Assembly (NCBI GenBank): GCA_947489585.1
Contig: CANLEE010000006.1
Location: 124,001-188,000, forward strand
Source of the DNA: an uncultured Psychroserpens sp.
Lineage (GTDB): Bacteria; Bacteroidota; Bacteroidia; Flavobacteriales; Flavobacteriaceae
Reading direction: 5' to 3'
DNA length: 64,000 bases
Part shown: piece by piece, positions 35,276 through 44,460 of the stretch
How positions within the stretch are numbered: the stretch's first letter is position 1
Layout of the letters: every line of letters begins with the position of its first letter
Position numbers and translations under genes: made by a program
Notes under the pieces: generated by a model
The model's input: only the letters and a program-made list of their open reading frames with translations
What the model was told of the DNA's origin: nothing
Databases searched by the model: none

Positions 35276-35656
35276 ATGAAAACCATTATTAACACGCCTA
35301 ATGCTCCTTCACCTATTGGACCTTATAATCAAGCTGTTTTAACAGGGAACACGTTATACACGTCAGGGCAAATTGCTATTGACGTTAACACTGGAGAATT
35401 GATTTTAGACTCTATAACTTCGGAAACAGAACAAGTGATGCAAAATTTGAAAGCTGTACTTACAGCTGCAGATATGACGTTTGAACATGTAGTTAAAACC
35501 TCCATTTTCATTAGTGATATGCATAACTTCTCGCAAATAAATGAGGTATATGCTACTTATTTTGATGCAAATACTGCTCCTGCTCGTGAGACTGTAGAAG
35601 TAGCAAATTTGCCAAAATTTGTCAATGTTGAGATCAGCATGATAGCTGTTAAATAA
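35276..35656 (+). CDS. ridA: RidA family enamine/imine deaminase
   Basis: A 126-residue cytoplasmic protein of the RidA/YjgF family. It has the N-terminal APSPIGPYNQAV, the TSGQIAID motif and the signature PARETVEVANLPK, whose Arg contacts the substrate. RidA hydrolyses reactive enamine/imine intermediates made by PLP enzymes such as threonine dehydratase. It follows lptD after 9 bp and is probably cotranscribed, although the functions are unrelated. Confidence 0.93.
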   Translation: MKTIINTPNAPSPIGPYNQAVLTGNTLYTSGQIAIDVNTGELILDSITSETEQVMQNLKAVLTAADMTFEHVVKTSIFISDMHNFSQINEVYATYFDANTAPARETVEVANLPKFVNVEISMIAVK

Positions 35657-35731
35657 GCGTTCATTAGAGTTATAAACAATCATTTCTTAAAAACTTCATG
35701 ACTTAAGTGTTTTACAAGTGTTTCATCGGTT

Positions 35732-35739
35732 TAAATTTG
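35732..35739 (+). promoter_or_regulatory. Candidate -7 element of the PpiC-type gene
   Basis: TAAATTTG matches TAnnTTTG exactly, 24 bp before the ATG at 35764. No good -33 box is visible, so the call rests on the -7 box and its position in a 107-bp spacer. Confidence 0.4.
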
Positions 35740-35763
35740 AAGCATATTTAAAACAATCATACT

Positions 35764-36414
35764 ATGCATAAAGTTTTACTATCTACTGCCCTATTTTTAA
35801 TTGCTTCTGTTGCCTTTGCTCAAAAAGATTTTGAAAAATCCTTAGACTCAGTTCAAACACTAGATGACGTGACTCTATTTTTTGAAAAAAACAAAAAAGC
35901 CAAAGGAAAAGTAGTTGTGTTTAATGAAGAAAAGCACAAAACACAAATGGCTGAGAAGATATTTAAAATGAGCGTTGGCTCAAAAAAATACTTTAAAAAC
36001 AGCCCGCAAAAGACGTACTATAAAGTGATAGAAAAGTATGAAATTCCATATTATAGAGTAAGCTGTGTATATCTTGACGGAAATAAAAAATCACAAAGCG
36101 AGATTAATGCCATTCGTCAAAACATAATTTCTCAATACAATCAAGGCCATAGATTTACTGATTTAGCTAAGCGTTTTTCAATGGATAACACAGCAAAACA
36201 AGGTGGTGATTTGGGATGGTTTACTTATGGCGACTTGCACCCTGAATTTGAAAAACAAGTTCTGGATGGAACTTATGGTGTTAATGATATTTTTATGATT
36301 GATGTCCCGGAAATAAACGCCTATTATGTGGTATTAATGACACAGGGTAAAAAACTTATTGAAGAAGCTAAAGTTTTGAAAGTAACTGAACCCGCTAGAA
36401 GAAGTCGAGAGTAA
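35764..36414 (+). CDS. Periplasmic peptidylprolyl isomerase, PpiC/parvulin type
   Basis: A 216-residue secreted protein (signal ends SVAFAQ) with a parvulin domain at about 110-205. It contains FTDLAKRFSMDNTAKQGGDL, GWFTYGDLHPEFEKQV and the closing INAYYVVLM. Parvulins assist folding of outer membrane and secreted proteins. A region of about 90 residues before the domain has no recognised motif. Its stop and the rsmE start overlap by one base (TAATG), so the two are translationally coupled. Confidence 0.86.
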   Translation: MHKVLLSTALFLIASVAFAQKDFEKSLDSVQTLDDVTLFFEKNKKAKGKVVVFNEEKHKTQMAEKIFKMSVGSKKYFKNSPQKTYYKVIEKYEIPYYRVSCVYLDGNKKSQSEINAIRQNIISQYNQGHRFTDLAKRFSMDNTAKQGGDLGWFTYGDLHPEFEKQVLDGTYGVNDIFMIDVPEINAYYVVLMTQGKKLIEEAKVLKVTEPARRSRE

Positions 36415-37121
36415 TGCAGCTTTTTTACAACGCAGATTTAACACAAAACGATACTGAAATTCGTTTTTCAAAAGAAGAGAGTAGACACATCGCCAAAGTC
36501 TTGCGTAAATCGGTTGGAGATACCTTGAACATCACTAATGGAAAAGGTTGGCTGTTTTCTGCAGAGATTTCGATTGCTGATGTAAAACACTGTATTGCGA
36601 CTATAAAAACTTCGGAACTGCAGCCTAAAAAAAAATATAGCCTACATCTTGCAGTTGCACCAACCAAAATGAACGATCGTTATGAATGGTTTCTAGAAAA
36701 AGCAACTGAAATTGGCCTAGATACTATTACACCAATCTTTTGTGACAATAGTGAACGTCGAATCATTAAAGCTGAACGCTTTGAAAAACTATTGCAATCA
36801 GCAATGAAACAATCTTTAAACTGCTATTTACCAAAATTGAACGAGGCCATGTCTTTTAAAGCGTTTATTGCCCAAGATTTTGATAGCCAACGATTTATTG
36901 CACATTGCGAAGAAACCGATAAGGCGTCGCTTAAATCTGAATTAAAAGCGCATCAAGATGTTACTATTTTAATTGGACCTGAAGGTGATTTTAGTAGCAA
37001 AGAAATTACTATGGCAATTGCCAATAAGTTCCAACCTGTCATGCTAGGCACAACTAGATTACGCACAGAAACAGCAGCAGTTGTAGCTTGTCATTCAGTA
37101 GCTTATACTAATGAACTATAA
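36414..37121 (+). CDS. rsmE: 16S rRNA (uracil-1498-N3)-methyltransferase RsmE
   Basis: A 235-residue SPOUT-class methyltransferase. The PUA-like N-terminal part has ESRHIAKVLRKSVGD. The C-terminal knot has the RsmE motifs EWFLEKATEIGLD, GPEGDFSSKE and LGTTRLRTETAA. It methylates U1498 of 16S rRNA in the 30S decoding region. The start overlaps the isomerase stop by one base. Its end overlaps the convergent DUF1223 gene by 6 bp. Confidence 0.94.
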   Translation: MQLFYNADLTQNDTEIRFSKEESRHIAKVLRKSVGDTLNITNGKGWLFSAEISIADVKHCIATIKTSELQPKKKYSLHLAVAPTKMNDRYEWFLEKATEIGLDTITPIFCDNSERRIIKAERFEKLLQSAMKQSLNCYLPKLNEAMSFKAFIAQDFDSQRFIAHCEETDKASLKSELKAHQDVTILIGPEGDFSSKEITMAIANKFQPVMLGTTRLRTETAAVVACHSVAYTNEL

Positions 37122-37844
37122 ATTCACTTGACAAGCGCCAACAATATCTAAATCAGTAGTTTGTATTATTGTAATTAGCTTTAAATCATCATCAGTATTT
37201 ACTAGTTTTGGGATAGCAATTTCAAACACGCCTTTTGATGCTTCGAGCTTTAAAACAGATTCTGCAATTACAATGTTTGAATTTTTAAGCGTCCGATTTC
37301 TATTTTCTCCTCGTGCTATTTCAGTAATACGTTCATCTAAAACCAATGCAACACGAATGGATTTGTTTTTAATGTTTCCATAGATTTGATAATCAAAAGT
37401 TACTTTAGTAGTACTTGTATTTACTGATGATAATTCTATTTTGTTTTTTGCCGAAACTTTTGCGTTTTTATGCAATGTATTTGCCATTTTATTGGAGTTA
37501 GATCCCACAAAATGTGTTTTCCCATTAACAACAATTTGAGGCGTATAAATAGAACTGCTATTAAATTTCTGGCTATACAAGCGTTGTTTATCACTGAATT
37601 GAGCTTTACTAAAAGGATCCTTCCAACCAATATAGTTCCAATAATCAACATGATACGATAAAGCAATAACTTCAGTTTTTGAATAGGTATCTTGAATTTG
37701 TGTTAGTAATTTGTCGGCAGGCGGACAACTTGAGCAGCCTTGTGAGGTAAAGAGTTCTAATACGGTAACGGGTGGGTATGTGTCTATCTTTTCAGAAGAA
37801 AAGAATAAGGGTATCATAAATAACGTTAAAAGGATATGTTTCAT
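37116..37844 (-). CDS. DUF1223 thioredoxin-like secreted protein
   Basis: A 242-residue protein with an N-terminal signal and the DUF1223 pattern: VLELFTSQGCSSCPPADKLL near 30-50, ALSYHVDYWNYIGWKDPFS and YTPQIVVNGKTHFVG. The CSSC pair and thioredoxin-like fold suggest redox activity in the periplasm, but no substrate is known. It is transcribed divergently from the DUF4159 gene across only 25 bp. Confidence 0.87.
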   Translation of the reverse strand: MKHILLTLFMIPLFFSSEKIDTYPPVTVLELFTSQGCSSCPPADKLLTQIQDTYSKTEVIALSYHVDYWNYIGWKDPFSKAQFSDKQRLYSQKFNSSSIYTPQIVVNGKTHFVGSNSNKMANTLHKNAKVSAKNKIELSSVNTSTTKVTFDYQIYGNIKNKSIRVALVLDERITEIARGENRNRTLKNSNIVIAESVLKLEASKGVFEIAIPKLVNTDDDLKLITIIQTTDLDIVGACQVNL

Positions 37845-37869
37845 CTATTTAAATTTTTATTTTTGAAGT

Positions 37870-38541
37870 ATGAGGTTTAGTTCGAATTCATTTAAAAATC
37901 TTACAGTGGTATTAACGCTTGTGATAAGTTTAACAAGTGCAGTCGTTGTGGCTCAAGATTTAGCAATTGTTAAGTATAAAGGTGGTGGTGATTGGTATAG
38001 TAATCCTACAGCACTTCCCAATTTGATAGCTTATTGCAATGCAAATATCAAAACAAAAATGAATGAAAAACCTCAAGTTGTTGAAGTTGGCAGTATCGAT
38101 ATTTTTCAATTTCCAATGTTGCATATGACCGGTCATGGTAATGTGTTTTTTACAGATGAAGATGCTGAAAACCTTAGGAAATATCTTGTCTCTGGAGGGT
38201 TTCTTCATATTGATGATAATTATGGTATGGAGCCTTATATCAAAAAAGAATTGAAAAAGGTATTTCCAAATCAGGAATTAATTGAGTTACCAAAAGACCA
38301 TCAAATTTTTAATGCGGCCTATAAATTTCCTGAGGGTTTACCAAAAATTCATGAGCATGATGGAAAGCGTCCGCAGGCTCTAGGCCTTTTCTATGAAAGC
38401 AGACTTGTGCTATTATTTACATTTGAAAGTGATTTAGGCGATGGCTGGGAAGACCCAGAAGTTCACAATGACCCAGAAGACGTGAGAGAAAAAGCGCTTA
38501 GAATGGGAGCTAATATTGTGAAATTTGCGTTTGAAAATTAA
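37870..38541 (+). CDS. DUF4159 family secreted protein
   Basis: A 223-residue protein with a signal (VVVAQDLAIV) and the DUF4159 pattern: YKGGGDWYSNPTALPNLI, FLHIDDNYGMEPYIKKELKK and HEHDGKRPQALGLFYESR. In this family the domain has a glutamine amidotransferase-like fold and is often found with von Willebrand-type and MoxR genes; none is next to this one. It lies 16 bp before a small membrane protein gene. Confidence 0.87.
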   Translation: MRFSSNSFKNLTVVLTLVISLTSAVVVAQDLAIVKYKGGGDWYSNPTALPNLIAYCNANIKTKMNEKPQVVEVGSIDIFQFPMLHMTGHGNVFFTDEDAENLRKYLVSGGFLHIDDNYGMEPYIKKELKKVFPNQELIELPKDHQIFNAAYKFPEGLPKIHEHDGKRPQALGLFYESRLVLLFTFESDLGDGWEDPEVHNDPEDVREKALRMGANIVKFAFEN

Positions 38542-38557
38542 ATGATATCTTTATTAA

Positions 38558-38740
38558 ATGAATATAGAGACTAATCAGCAAGATACACATCCAACCTATT
38601 TAAAAGTCATTTTTTTTGCTTTGGGTCTATATTTGTTGTTTTTTCCTTTAGCTATGATTGAGGGAAATACCTATTATTATAATACGATATATACTTATAT
38701 ACCATATGATAATGATGGGGTTTTACGCACTTGTCAATAA
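38558..38740 (+). CDS. Small membrane protein
   Basis: A 60-residue open frame with one strong membrane helix (KVIFFALGLYLLFFPLAMI) and a Tyr-rich tail. It fits neatly between the DUF4159 gene and the TrmH-type gene, overlapping the start of the latter by 10 bp. This supports expression, but no family is recognised, and a non-coding origin cannot be excluded. Confidence 0.5.
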   Translation: MNIETNQQDTHPTYLKVIFFALGLYLLFFPLAMIEGNTYYYNTIYTYIPYDNDGVLRTCQ

Positions 38741-39255
38741 ATACACCTATTCTTTTGCAACTCGACCACTACTCTACTAATTTTAATAAACGTCGCTTTT
38801 CCATTACATTAGTTTGCGAAAATGTAACCAATGCGCCTAATGTTGGAAGCTTATTTCGAACAGCAGATGCTTTTGGAGTTGAACAACTTGTGTTTTGCGG
38901 TGAACAGATTCCTCTAGGGCGCAAAATGACTAAAACATCTAGAGCTACTGAAAAGTCTGTCAACTATGAGATTAGAACAGATGCTTTTGCTACTGTTTCC
39001 GAATTAAAAAAGAGTGGCTATTTTATTATTGCGTTAGAAATTACTACAAAAAGCACTGCTCTAGATGCTTATCAATTTCCGAAGAACACACCAATTGCAT
39101 TAATTATAGGCGATGAAAACTTTGGAGTATCTGAAGCCATATTGGAGCTATGTGACGCAGTGATTCATGTGGATATGTACGGACAAAATAGCAGTATGAA
39201 TGTGGTACAAGCTACAAGTATAAGTTTATACGAAATTACCAAGCAAATTAAATAA
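38731..39255 (+). CDS. TrmH/SpoU family RNA 2'-O-methyltransferase
   Basis: A 174-residue SPOUT methyltransferase with motif 1 NVGSLFRTADAFGV, motif 2 IIGDENFGVSE and motif 3 MYGQNSSMNVVQATSI. It transfers methyl to a ribose 2'-OH in tRNA or rRNA; the position cannot be read from the sequence. No ATG occurs near the N-terminus, so the start must be a TTG, at 38731 or 38755. It overlaps the preceding small gene by 10 bp. Confidence 0.88.
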   Translation: MSINTPILLQLDHYSTNFNKRRFSITLVCENVTNAPNVGSLFRTADAFGVEQLVFCGEQIPLGRKMTKTSRATEKSVNYEIRTDAFATVSELKKSGYFIIALEITTKSTALDAYQFPKNTPIALIIGDENFGVSEAILELCDAVIHVDMYGQNSSMNVVQATSISLYEITKQIK

Positions 39256-39287
39256 AGTCTTTATATTTATAAAGTAAAACCAATCTA

Positions 39288-40376
39288 ATGAATTCTAGAA
39301 CAATTGCAAACGGAATACTAAGAGCAGTAGGCATTATTATCGCTATTGCTTTGGTAGTGTACTTTCTATACAAAATACAATCTGTCATTGTTTATATCCT
39401 GATTGCAGCAGTTATTTCGCTCATAGGAAGGCCTATTGTTATATTTCTTCGAAGACGTTTAAAGTTTAGGAATACAATTGCCGTAGTGGCTACCATGATA
39501 TTTCTTATTGGAATTTTTGCCGGCATTATCGGTCTTTTAATTCCGTTGTTGGTCGAACAAGGTCAAAACTTATCGCTCTTAGATATTGATCAACTTAAAA
39601 TAAATATTGAAGAACTTTATAAAGCTAGCATTCACTATTTAGAACTCAATCATATTGATGCAGAACAAGCTATTAAGGAATCAAAAATCCTGTCGAATTT
39701 AGATTACAGCATCATTCCTAATTTCTTAAATAATTTTGTAGCTGGAATTGGCAGTTTTAGTATTGGCTTGATGTCTGTGCTCTTCATCGCCTTTTTCTTT
39801 TTAAAAGATAGTAACCTCTTTCAACAAGGCATAATGACTTTAGTTCCAAACGAAAAGGAATCAAAGACAAAGCGTTCGTTTGCTAAAATTTCTGATTTAT
39901 TATCACGGTATTTTGTTGGGCTCTTTTTTCAGATCTTAATTTTATTTGTGATTTACACTATTGGCTTGCTCATTATAGGTGTCAAGAATGCTGTGGTGAT
40001 TGCCTTTTTATGTGCATTAATCAATTTGATTCCTTATTTAGGGCCATTAATTGGCGCCTTTTTAATGTTGCTTCTTGTTATGACCAATAATTTAACAGAT
40101 AGCTTTAATGACGTTATTTTGCCCAATATTATATATGCGCTTATTATCATTACTATTGCCCAATTAATAGACAATTTCTTTAGCCAACCTTATATCTTTT
40201 CTAAAAGCGTAAAATCGCATCCGCTTGAAATTTTCCTCGTCATCATTATCGCAGGATTACTTTTTGGTGTTGTAGGTATGATCGTCGCTATACCAAGTTA
40301 TACAGCCATAAAAGTGATTTTAAAAGAGTTTTTATCTGATAATAAAGTGGTGAAAAAATTAACCCAAGGCCTATAA
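39288..40376 (+). CDS. AI-2E family (PerM-type) membrane transporter
   Basis: A 362-residue protein with about eight membrane helices and the family features: paired N-terminal helices, a soluble region at about 100-150, ISDLLSRYFVGLFFQ near 205, INLIPYLGPLIGAF near 245 and a final helix pair (FGVVGMIVAIPSYTA). The family includes TqsA, a presumed autoinducer-2 exporter, and Na+/H+ antiporters, so the substrate stays open. The gene starts 32 bp after the TrmH-type gene. Confidence 0.86.
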   Translation: MNSRTIANGILRAVGIIIAIALVVYFLYKIQSVIVYILIAAVISLIGRPIVIFLRRRLKFRNTIAVVATMIFLIGIFAGIIGLLIPLLVEQGQNLSLLDIDQLKINIEELYKASIHYLELNHIDAEQAIKESKILSNLDYSIIPNFLNNFVAGIGSFSIGLMSVLFIAFFFLKDSNLFQQGIMTLVPNEKESKTKRSFAKISDLLSRYFVGLFFQILILFVIYTIGLLIIGVKNAVVIAFLCALINLIPYLGPLIGAFLMLLLVMTNNLTDSFNDVILPNIIYALIIITIAQLIDNFFSQPYIFSKSVKSHPLEIFLVIIIAGLLFGVVGMIVAIPSYTAIKVILKEFLSDNKVVKKLTQGL

Positions 40377-40383
40377 TTGTATT

Positions 40384-41562
40384 TTGAATATTGAAATTTT
40401 AAATACTGAAATCCAAGACTTTATTAAGGCTAATCTTTCGACTGACATTTCTAAGATTTTACTAAAAGGAACGCCATTTAAGACGGTTAGTACATCGGAA
40501 ATTGTTGAGCAAATTGAAGCCAAAGCAAAGTGTAAAAAAAAATTACCGACTTGGTTTTCTACAAAACATATCTATTATCCCAACAAGCTTAATATCGAGC
40601 AAACCTCTTCTGAAATTACAGCAGCTTATAAATCGTCATTGCTGTCTGGGAAGTCGATAATTGATCTAACAGGAGGCTTTGGTGTTGACAGCTATTATTT
40701 TTCAAAAGTTTTTGAACGTGTTACGCATTGTGAACTCAATACAGAGCTATCTGCAATTGTTGCACATAATACGAATCAATTAGACGTTTCAGCTATTGAA
40801 ACGATTCCTGCAAACGGAATTGAATATCTCTTAGCTTCAAAAAAGACCTATGATTGGATTTATATTGATCCTTCAAGGCGTCATGATAGCAAAGGAAAAG
40901 TGTTTTTTCTAAAAGACTGCTTGCCCGATGTCCCTAGCCATTTAGAGACTTTGTTTAAGCACAGTAATCACATTGCTATTAAAACCTCACCGCTTTTGGA
41001 TTTGTCGGTAGGAATTGCTGAATTAAAGCATGTTAAAGACATTCATATTATTGCGGTAAAGAATGAAGTTAAAGAATTAATATGGATAATTGAAAACGGT
41101 TTTGACAGTGAAATTACTATCAAAACCGTTAATATAATAGCGGACACTAAAGATGTTTTTTCTTTTTCATTAAACGAAGAATCAAAAGCTGTTGCAACTT
41201 TTGAATTCCCTTTACAATATCTTTACGAACCCAATTCGTCTATTCTTAAGTCTGGAGGATTTAATAGTTTAGCTAAAAGCTATCAGCTTTCAAAACTACA
41301 CCAGCATTCCCATTTATATACTAGTAATGCATTGCTTCGTTTTCCTGGTCGAGCTTTTAAAATTGAAACCGTTATTGATTACAATAAAAAGGCATTAAAA
41401 ACCTTAGGACTATCAAAAGCCAATATCACTACTAGAAATTTCCCTGAAACCGTACAGCAAATTCGAAAGAAGCATCGTATAAAAGATGGAAATCATACAT
41501 ACTTATTCTTTACAACAAATTATCTCAACAAACGAATTGTAGTGGTTTGCTCAAAAATCTAA
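40384..41562 (+). CDS. Class I methyltransferase with THUMP-like domain
   Basis: A 392-residue protein with a Rossmann methyltransferase core: DLTGGFGVDSYYFS near 99-112 binds SAM and YIDPSRRH near 160 is the catalytic-loop motif typical of N2-guanine RNA methyltransferase relatives. The C-terminal part is THUMP-like (KTLGLSKANITTRNFP). Its substrate is probably RNA. The start is a TTG at 40384, 7 bp after the previous stop. Its stop touches the stop of the convergent lipoprotein gene. Confidence 0.83.
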   Translation: MNIEILNTEIQDFIKANLSTDISKILLKGTPFKTVSTSEIVEQIEAKAKCKKKLPTWFSTKHIYYPNKLNIEQTSSEITAAYKSSLLSGKSIIDLTGGFGVDSYYFSKVFERVTHCELNTELSAIVAHNTNQLDVSAIETIPANGIEYLLASKKTYDWIYIDPSRRHDSKGKVFFLKDCLPDVPSHLETLFKHSNHIAIKTSPLLDLSVGIAELKHVKDIHIIAVKNEVKELIWIIENGFDSEITIKTVNIIADTKDVFSFSLNEESKAVATFEFPLQYLYEPNSSILKSGGFNSLAKSYQLSKLHQHSHLYTSNALLRFPGRAFKIETVIDYNKKALKTLGLSKANITTRNFPETVQQIRKKHRIKDGNHTYLFFTTNYLNKRIVVVCSKI

Positions 41563-41997
41563 TTATAGATTTATAGGCACTGCGGTTGTCAAATTATTAT
41601 CGGTATCGACTTCTATATCAAAACTCATACACTCACCCATTGTATATACTACTTTCTCATCGCTAAGACCAGTTGTATTTTTTGAAATGTTGAAAATGAT
41701 ATCGCCTTCGGCAAACATTAAATAACTTGAACTATTACCTGGAGCCAAATCTTGAACAGTATGTAATACTGTACCATCAATAGTGGCAATTTGCAAAGTC
41801 ACTAAAATTGTTCCGTTGTTTGTTATTCTAGCTTGTGGGTCTTGACCGGTACAAGGGTCTTGCGTATTTGGTAGTGTAGAATCTTCTAATACAATTGCTG
41901 TTTCTAATTGTTCGTTTTCAATAGATTCAACAGAACAACTATAACACGTCGTCATTACAATTGCACACGCAATTGTGTATTTAAGTAGGTTTTTCAT
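41563..41997 (-). CDS. Lipoprotein of unknown function
   Basis: I use the ATG at 41997 (MKNLLKYTIACAIV) because the upstream ATG at 42027 puts ten residues before the signal. The 144-residue protein has a lipoprotein-like signal (TTCYSCSVE) and an acidic mature part with CTGQDPQARITNNGTI and GECMSFDIEVD. No family is recognised. Its stop is adjacent to the convergent methyltransferase stop, inside a 7-bp AT-rich inverted repeat (41555-41572). Confidence 0.7.
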   Translation of the reverse strand: MKNLLKYTIACAIVMTTCYSCSVESIENEQLETAIVLEDSTLPNTQDPCTGQDPQARITNNGTILVTLQIATIDGTVLHTVQDLAPGNSSSYLMFAEGDIIFNISKNTTGLSDEKVVYTMGECMSFDIEVDTDNNLTTAVPINL

Positions 41998-42242
41998 CGA
42001 TTTGGGGTTTAATGAAATATAAGACAAAGGTAATCCTTAAATTGAATAAAACAAACTATTTTGTCGATTAAATGATTAAAATACTCGATGAAATACATTT
42101 TTTCATAGGAAACATCGACGAACAACACCTAAAAAACACCGGTTTTAAGCCAGTAATAAGATTGTAACATACATAAGACAACCAAAATGTAACCAATCAT
42201 CAAATTCGCAGTCTTCAAATTGAATATTTAAATCAGCGCATT

Positions 42243-43688
42243 ATGAAAAGTTTCTTTTGTTTCCTTATCAATTTATTAATTCTCACCAGTTGCTCTGGTC
42301 AATCCGAAAAAGACAAAAAGCTTTTGGATGAAAGAATCTCTAGAATCGAAAATGGTCTTCAATCTAATCTACAAATACAATATGGTGATAGCCTGAGTAT
42401 TCAATATTACAATATCGAAGAACGAATGAAAGAATTAGGTATTTCTGGAGTAAGTATTGCAGTTATGAATAATGGGATTATTGAATGGGCTAAAGGTTAC
42501 GGAATAGCTGATAGCTTAGAAAATCGTAAAGTGACCACTGAAACGTTATTCCAAGCAGGTTCAATTAGTAAGCCAGTTGCAGCAACTAGATCACTCCAAC
42601 TTATGGAGCAAGGTTTAATTGATTTAGATTTGAATGTAAATACATATTTATCTAGTTGGAAGTTACCTGATAATGAGTTTACAGAAAAAGAAAAGGTTAC
42701 CACCCGAAGAATGTTAAATCATTCAGCAGGGCTTACCATTAGTGGTTTTCTAGGGTATAAAAAAGGTGAAACAACACCTAGTATCCCAGAAATTCTTGAT
42801 GGAAAGGGAAATACGGGTCCAGTTCGTGTCTATAAAGAGCCTGGAGGTGATTGGCAATACTCTGGCGGAGGATATACGATTATGCAGTTGATGATTACTG
42901 ATATTGAGCAAAAACAATTCCCTGAAATTATGCAAGAATATGTTCTGGATCCATTAGGAATGAAATCTAGTACATATGAAAACCCACTACCAAAAGCGTA
43001 TCATAACATAGCTGCAACGGGCTATAATTTTGATGGGACTCAAGTAGAAGGCAAATGGTTTACGTACCCAGAAATGGCAGCCGCTGGACTTTGGACAACA
43101 CCATCTGAATTGATACTATGGGGAAAAGAAATTCAGCAAATATTTCAAACACAAAAAGATGGATTGCTGAAGGTTCAAACAGTTAATGAAATGCTTATTC
43201 CAGAACACGGAGAAGATCAAGGTCTTGGACCTTATGTATTAAAACACATCTTTGGACATGGTGGATCTGACGAGGGGTTTCGTGCTGATCTTACGGCTTG
43301 GAAAGAGACTCCAAATGCGGTTGCAATTATGGTTAATTCTCAAAAAGGAAACGTCATCATAAAAGAAATTTTATTGAGTATAGTTCAAGAATACAGCTTA
43401 CAAGGAATCAACCCTAGAACTAGAGTATTTAATGAACAATCACAGAAGGAACTTGGTCGTTTTATAGGTAAATATCACTTCCCTGAGCATGGTGACGCCA
43501 AAATTTCAATTAAGGGCAATGGTTTAGAATTTACTGGAGAAATATTCACAAACCCAGTTTTTTTATTGCCTGAAACTGATAGTATTTTCTTTAATAAGAA
43601 TACTGGAACGTATTATAGATTCCAATTTGAAGAGGATTCAATTAATAGTGTGAAATTTTCACGATTCGAAGCCAAAAAGATCGAATAA
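42243..43688 (+). CDS. Serine hydrolase, beta-lactamase/class C PBP type
   Basis: A 481-residue lipoprotein-like secreted protein (LTSCSGQ). The beta-lactamase-type domain at about 55-370 has SISK (active Ser and Lys), YSGGGY in the YxN position and HGGSDEG as the third motif. A C-terminal lipocalin-like domain of about 85 residues follows (LGRFIGKYHFPEHG). Such proteins act as D-aminopeptidases, esterases or PBP-like carboxypeptidases; activity cannot be told from sequence. It lies immediately before the first repeat of the cassette-like array and may be its first member. Confidence 0.87.
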   Translation: MKSFFCFLINLLILTSCSGQSEKDKKLLDERISRIENGLQSNLQIQYGDSLSIQYYNIEERMKELGISGVSIAVMNNGIIEWAKGYGIADSLENRKVTTETLFQAGSISKPVAATRSLQLMEQGLIDLDLNVNTYLSSWKLPDNEFTEKEKVTTRRMLNHSAGLTISGFLGYKKGETTPSIPEILDGKGNTGPVRVYKEPGGDWQYSGGGYTIMQLMITDIEQKQFPEIMQEYVLDPLGMKSSTYENPLPKAYHNIAATGYNFDGTQVEGKWFTYPEMAAAGLWTTPSELILWGKEIQQIFQTQKDGLLKVQTVNEMLIPEHGEDQGLGPYVLKHIFGHGGSDEGFRADLTAWKETPNAVAIMVNSQKGNVIIKEILLSIVQEYSLQGINPRTRVFNEQSQKELGRFIGKYHFPEHGDAKISIKGNGLEFTGEIFTNPVFLLPETDSIFFNKNTGTYYRFQFEEDSINSVKFSRFEAKKIE

Positions 43689-43741
43689 TAGTTAATTATA
43701 TAAATACCAAAGGCTAAAATCAAGGAATAGAATAAGTATTT

Positions 43742-43870
43742 GATAACAACATGTATAAATCATTGTTATAGTAATATTACTCTGAAAACCCTACGGGTTT
43801 ACCTCTGGTTCGTTTTCTTTTGCTAACTTAGTTCTTACCAACGCAACTAACCATACACGAACACGTTGTG
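43742..43870 (+). repeat. Cassette-array repeat 1 (complete)
   Basis: The left arm TAACAACATGTATA is at 43744-43757 and the right arm CATACACGAACACGTTGTG at 43852-43870. Between them is the T-rich element at 43807-43831 (GGTTCGTTTTCTTTT, then GCTAACTTAG). The outer GTTGTG and inner ATACACG of the right arm pair with the matching parts of a full left arm around an unpaired spacer. Bases 43747-43847 are about 90% identical to 44356-44457. Confidence 0.75.
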
Positions 43871-43929
43871 AAACATTTAAGAAACTCTTGACAAAAAAAC
43901 ATAAATTCACTCAACCTATAATTAATTCA

Positions 43930-44367
43930 ATGAAAACTCTTCTTAAAGGAAAAGTTAATTTTGTTGAAAATTATAATAATTGGTCGTTAGAAATTGAAGT
44001 GACATGGAATAAAAGAATGACGAAAACAACTATTAAATCTAGAAAACTTGATTTAAAAACTGATTTCATTCCTTGCAAACTTTCTCAATTTCATTTGTTT
44101 AACCTTTTATCTTATATGTCATTCAGATCTGATTCCTTTAATTTTTATGGAACCAAAAGCGAATACTCAGATTTAATTCTAGAAAGCCCAGCCACTCTAC
44201 CATTAATGGAATGTAAAAATGCAATGATTAAACTAGAAGGGAAATATTTGGTTTTTTCAGGTGGAACAAGAAAAAAAGATGTTACTAGTTTATCAAATGT
44301 TTTTACTTTAAATGAAAGATTTATGAGAGATATTGACCAACTAAACGTTACACAACAACGTGTATAA
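43930..44367 (+). CDS. Protein of unknown function in the cassette-like array
   Basis: I use the ATG at 43930, giving 145 residues; a TTG at 43888 would add 14. It has no signal peptide and no recognised motif. It is basic and contains NWSLEIEVTWNKRMTKTTIK and KLSQFHLFNLLSYMSFRSD. Its last codons and stop (encoding QQRV) fall inside the left arm of the following repeat, as gene ends often do in integron cassettes. It is flanked by a direct repeat of about 100 bp. Confidence 0.65.
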   Translation: MKTLLKGKVNFVENYNNWSLEIEVTWNKRMTKTTIKSRKLDLKTDFIPCKLSQFHLFNLLSYMSFRSDSFNFYGTKSEYSDLILESPATLPLMECKNAMIKLEGKYLVFSGGTRKKDVTSLSNVFTLNERFMRDIDQLNVTQQRV

Positions 44368-44460
44368 ATCTCTGCTATAGTAATGATTACTCTGAAAACC
44401 CTACGGATTTACCTCTGGTTCGTTTTCTTTTGCTAACTTATTTCTTACCAACGCAACAAC
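44351..44460 (+). repeat. Cassette-array repeat 2
   Basis: The left arm CACAACAACGTGTATA (44351-44366) overlaps the stop of the preceding gene. The T-rich element is at 44417-44440 and ACGCAAC follows at 44451. The canonical right arm is missing: the copy ends CAACAAC at 44460 and the next gene begins 118 bp later. Confidence 0.72.

Noticed and set aside
41555..41572. Inverted repeat AAATCTA/TAGATTT at the meeting stops of two convergent genes
   Set aside because: The stem has only 7 mostly A/T pairs and no T-run beyond it, so a terminator call is not supported.
42028..42242. Array repeat upstream of the serine hydrolase gene
   Set aside because: I looked for both arms and the T-rich element in this spacer and found no convincing match.
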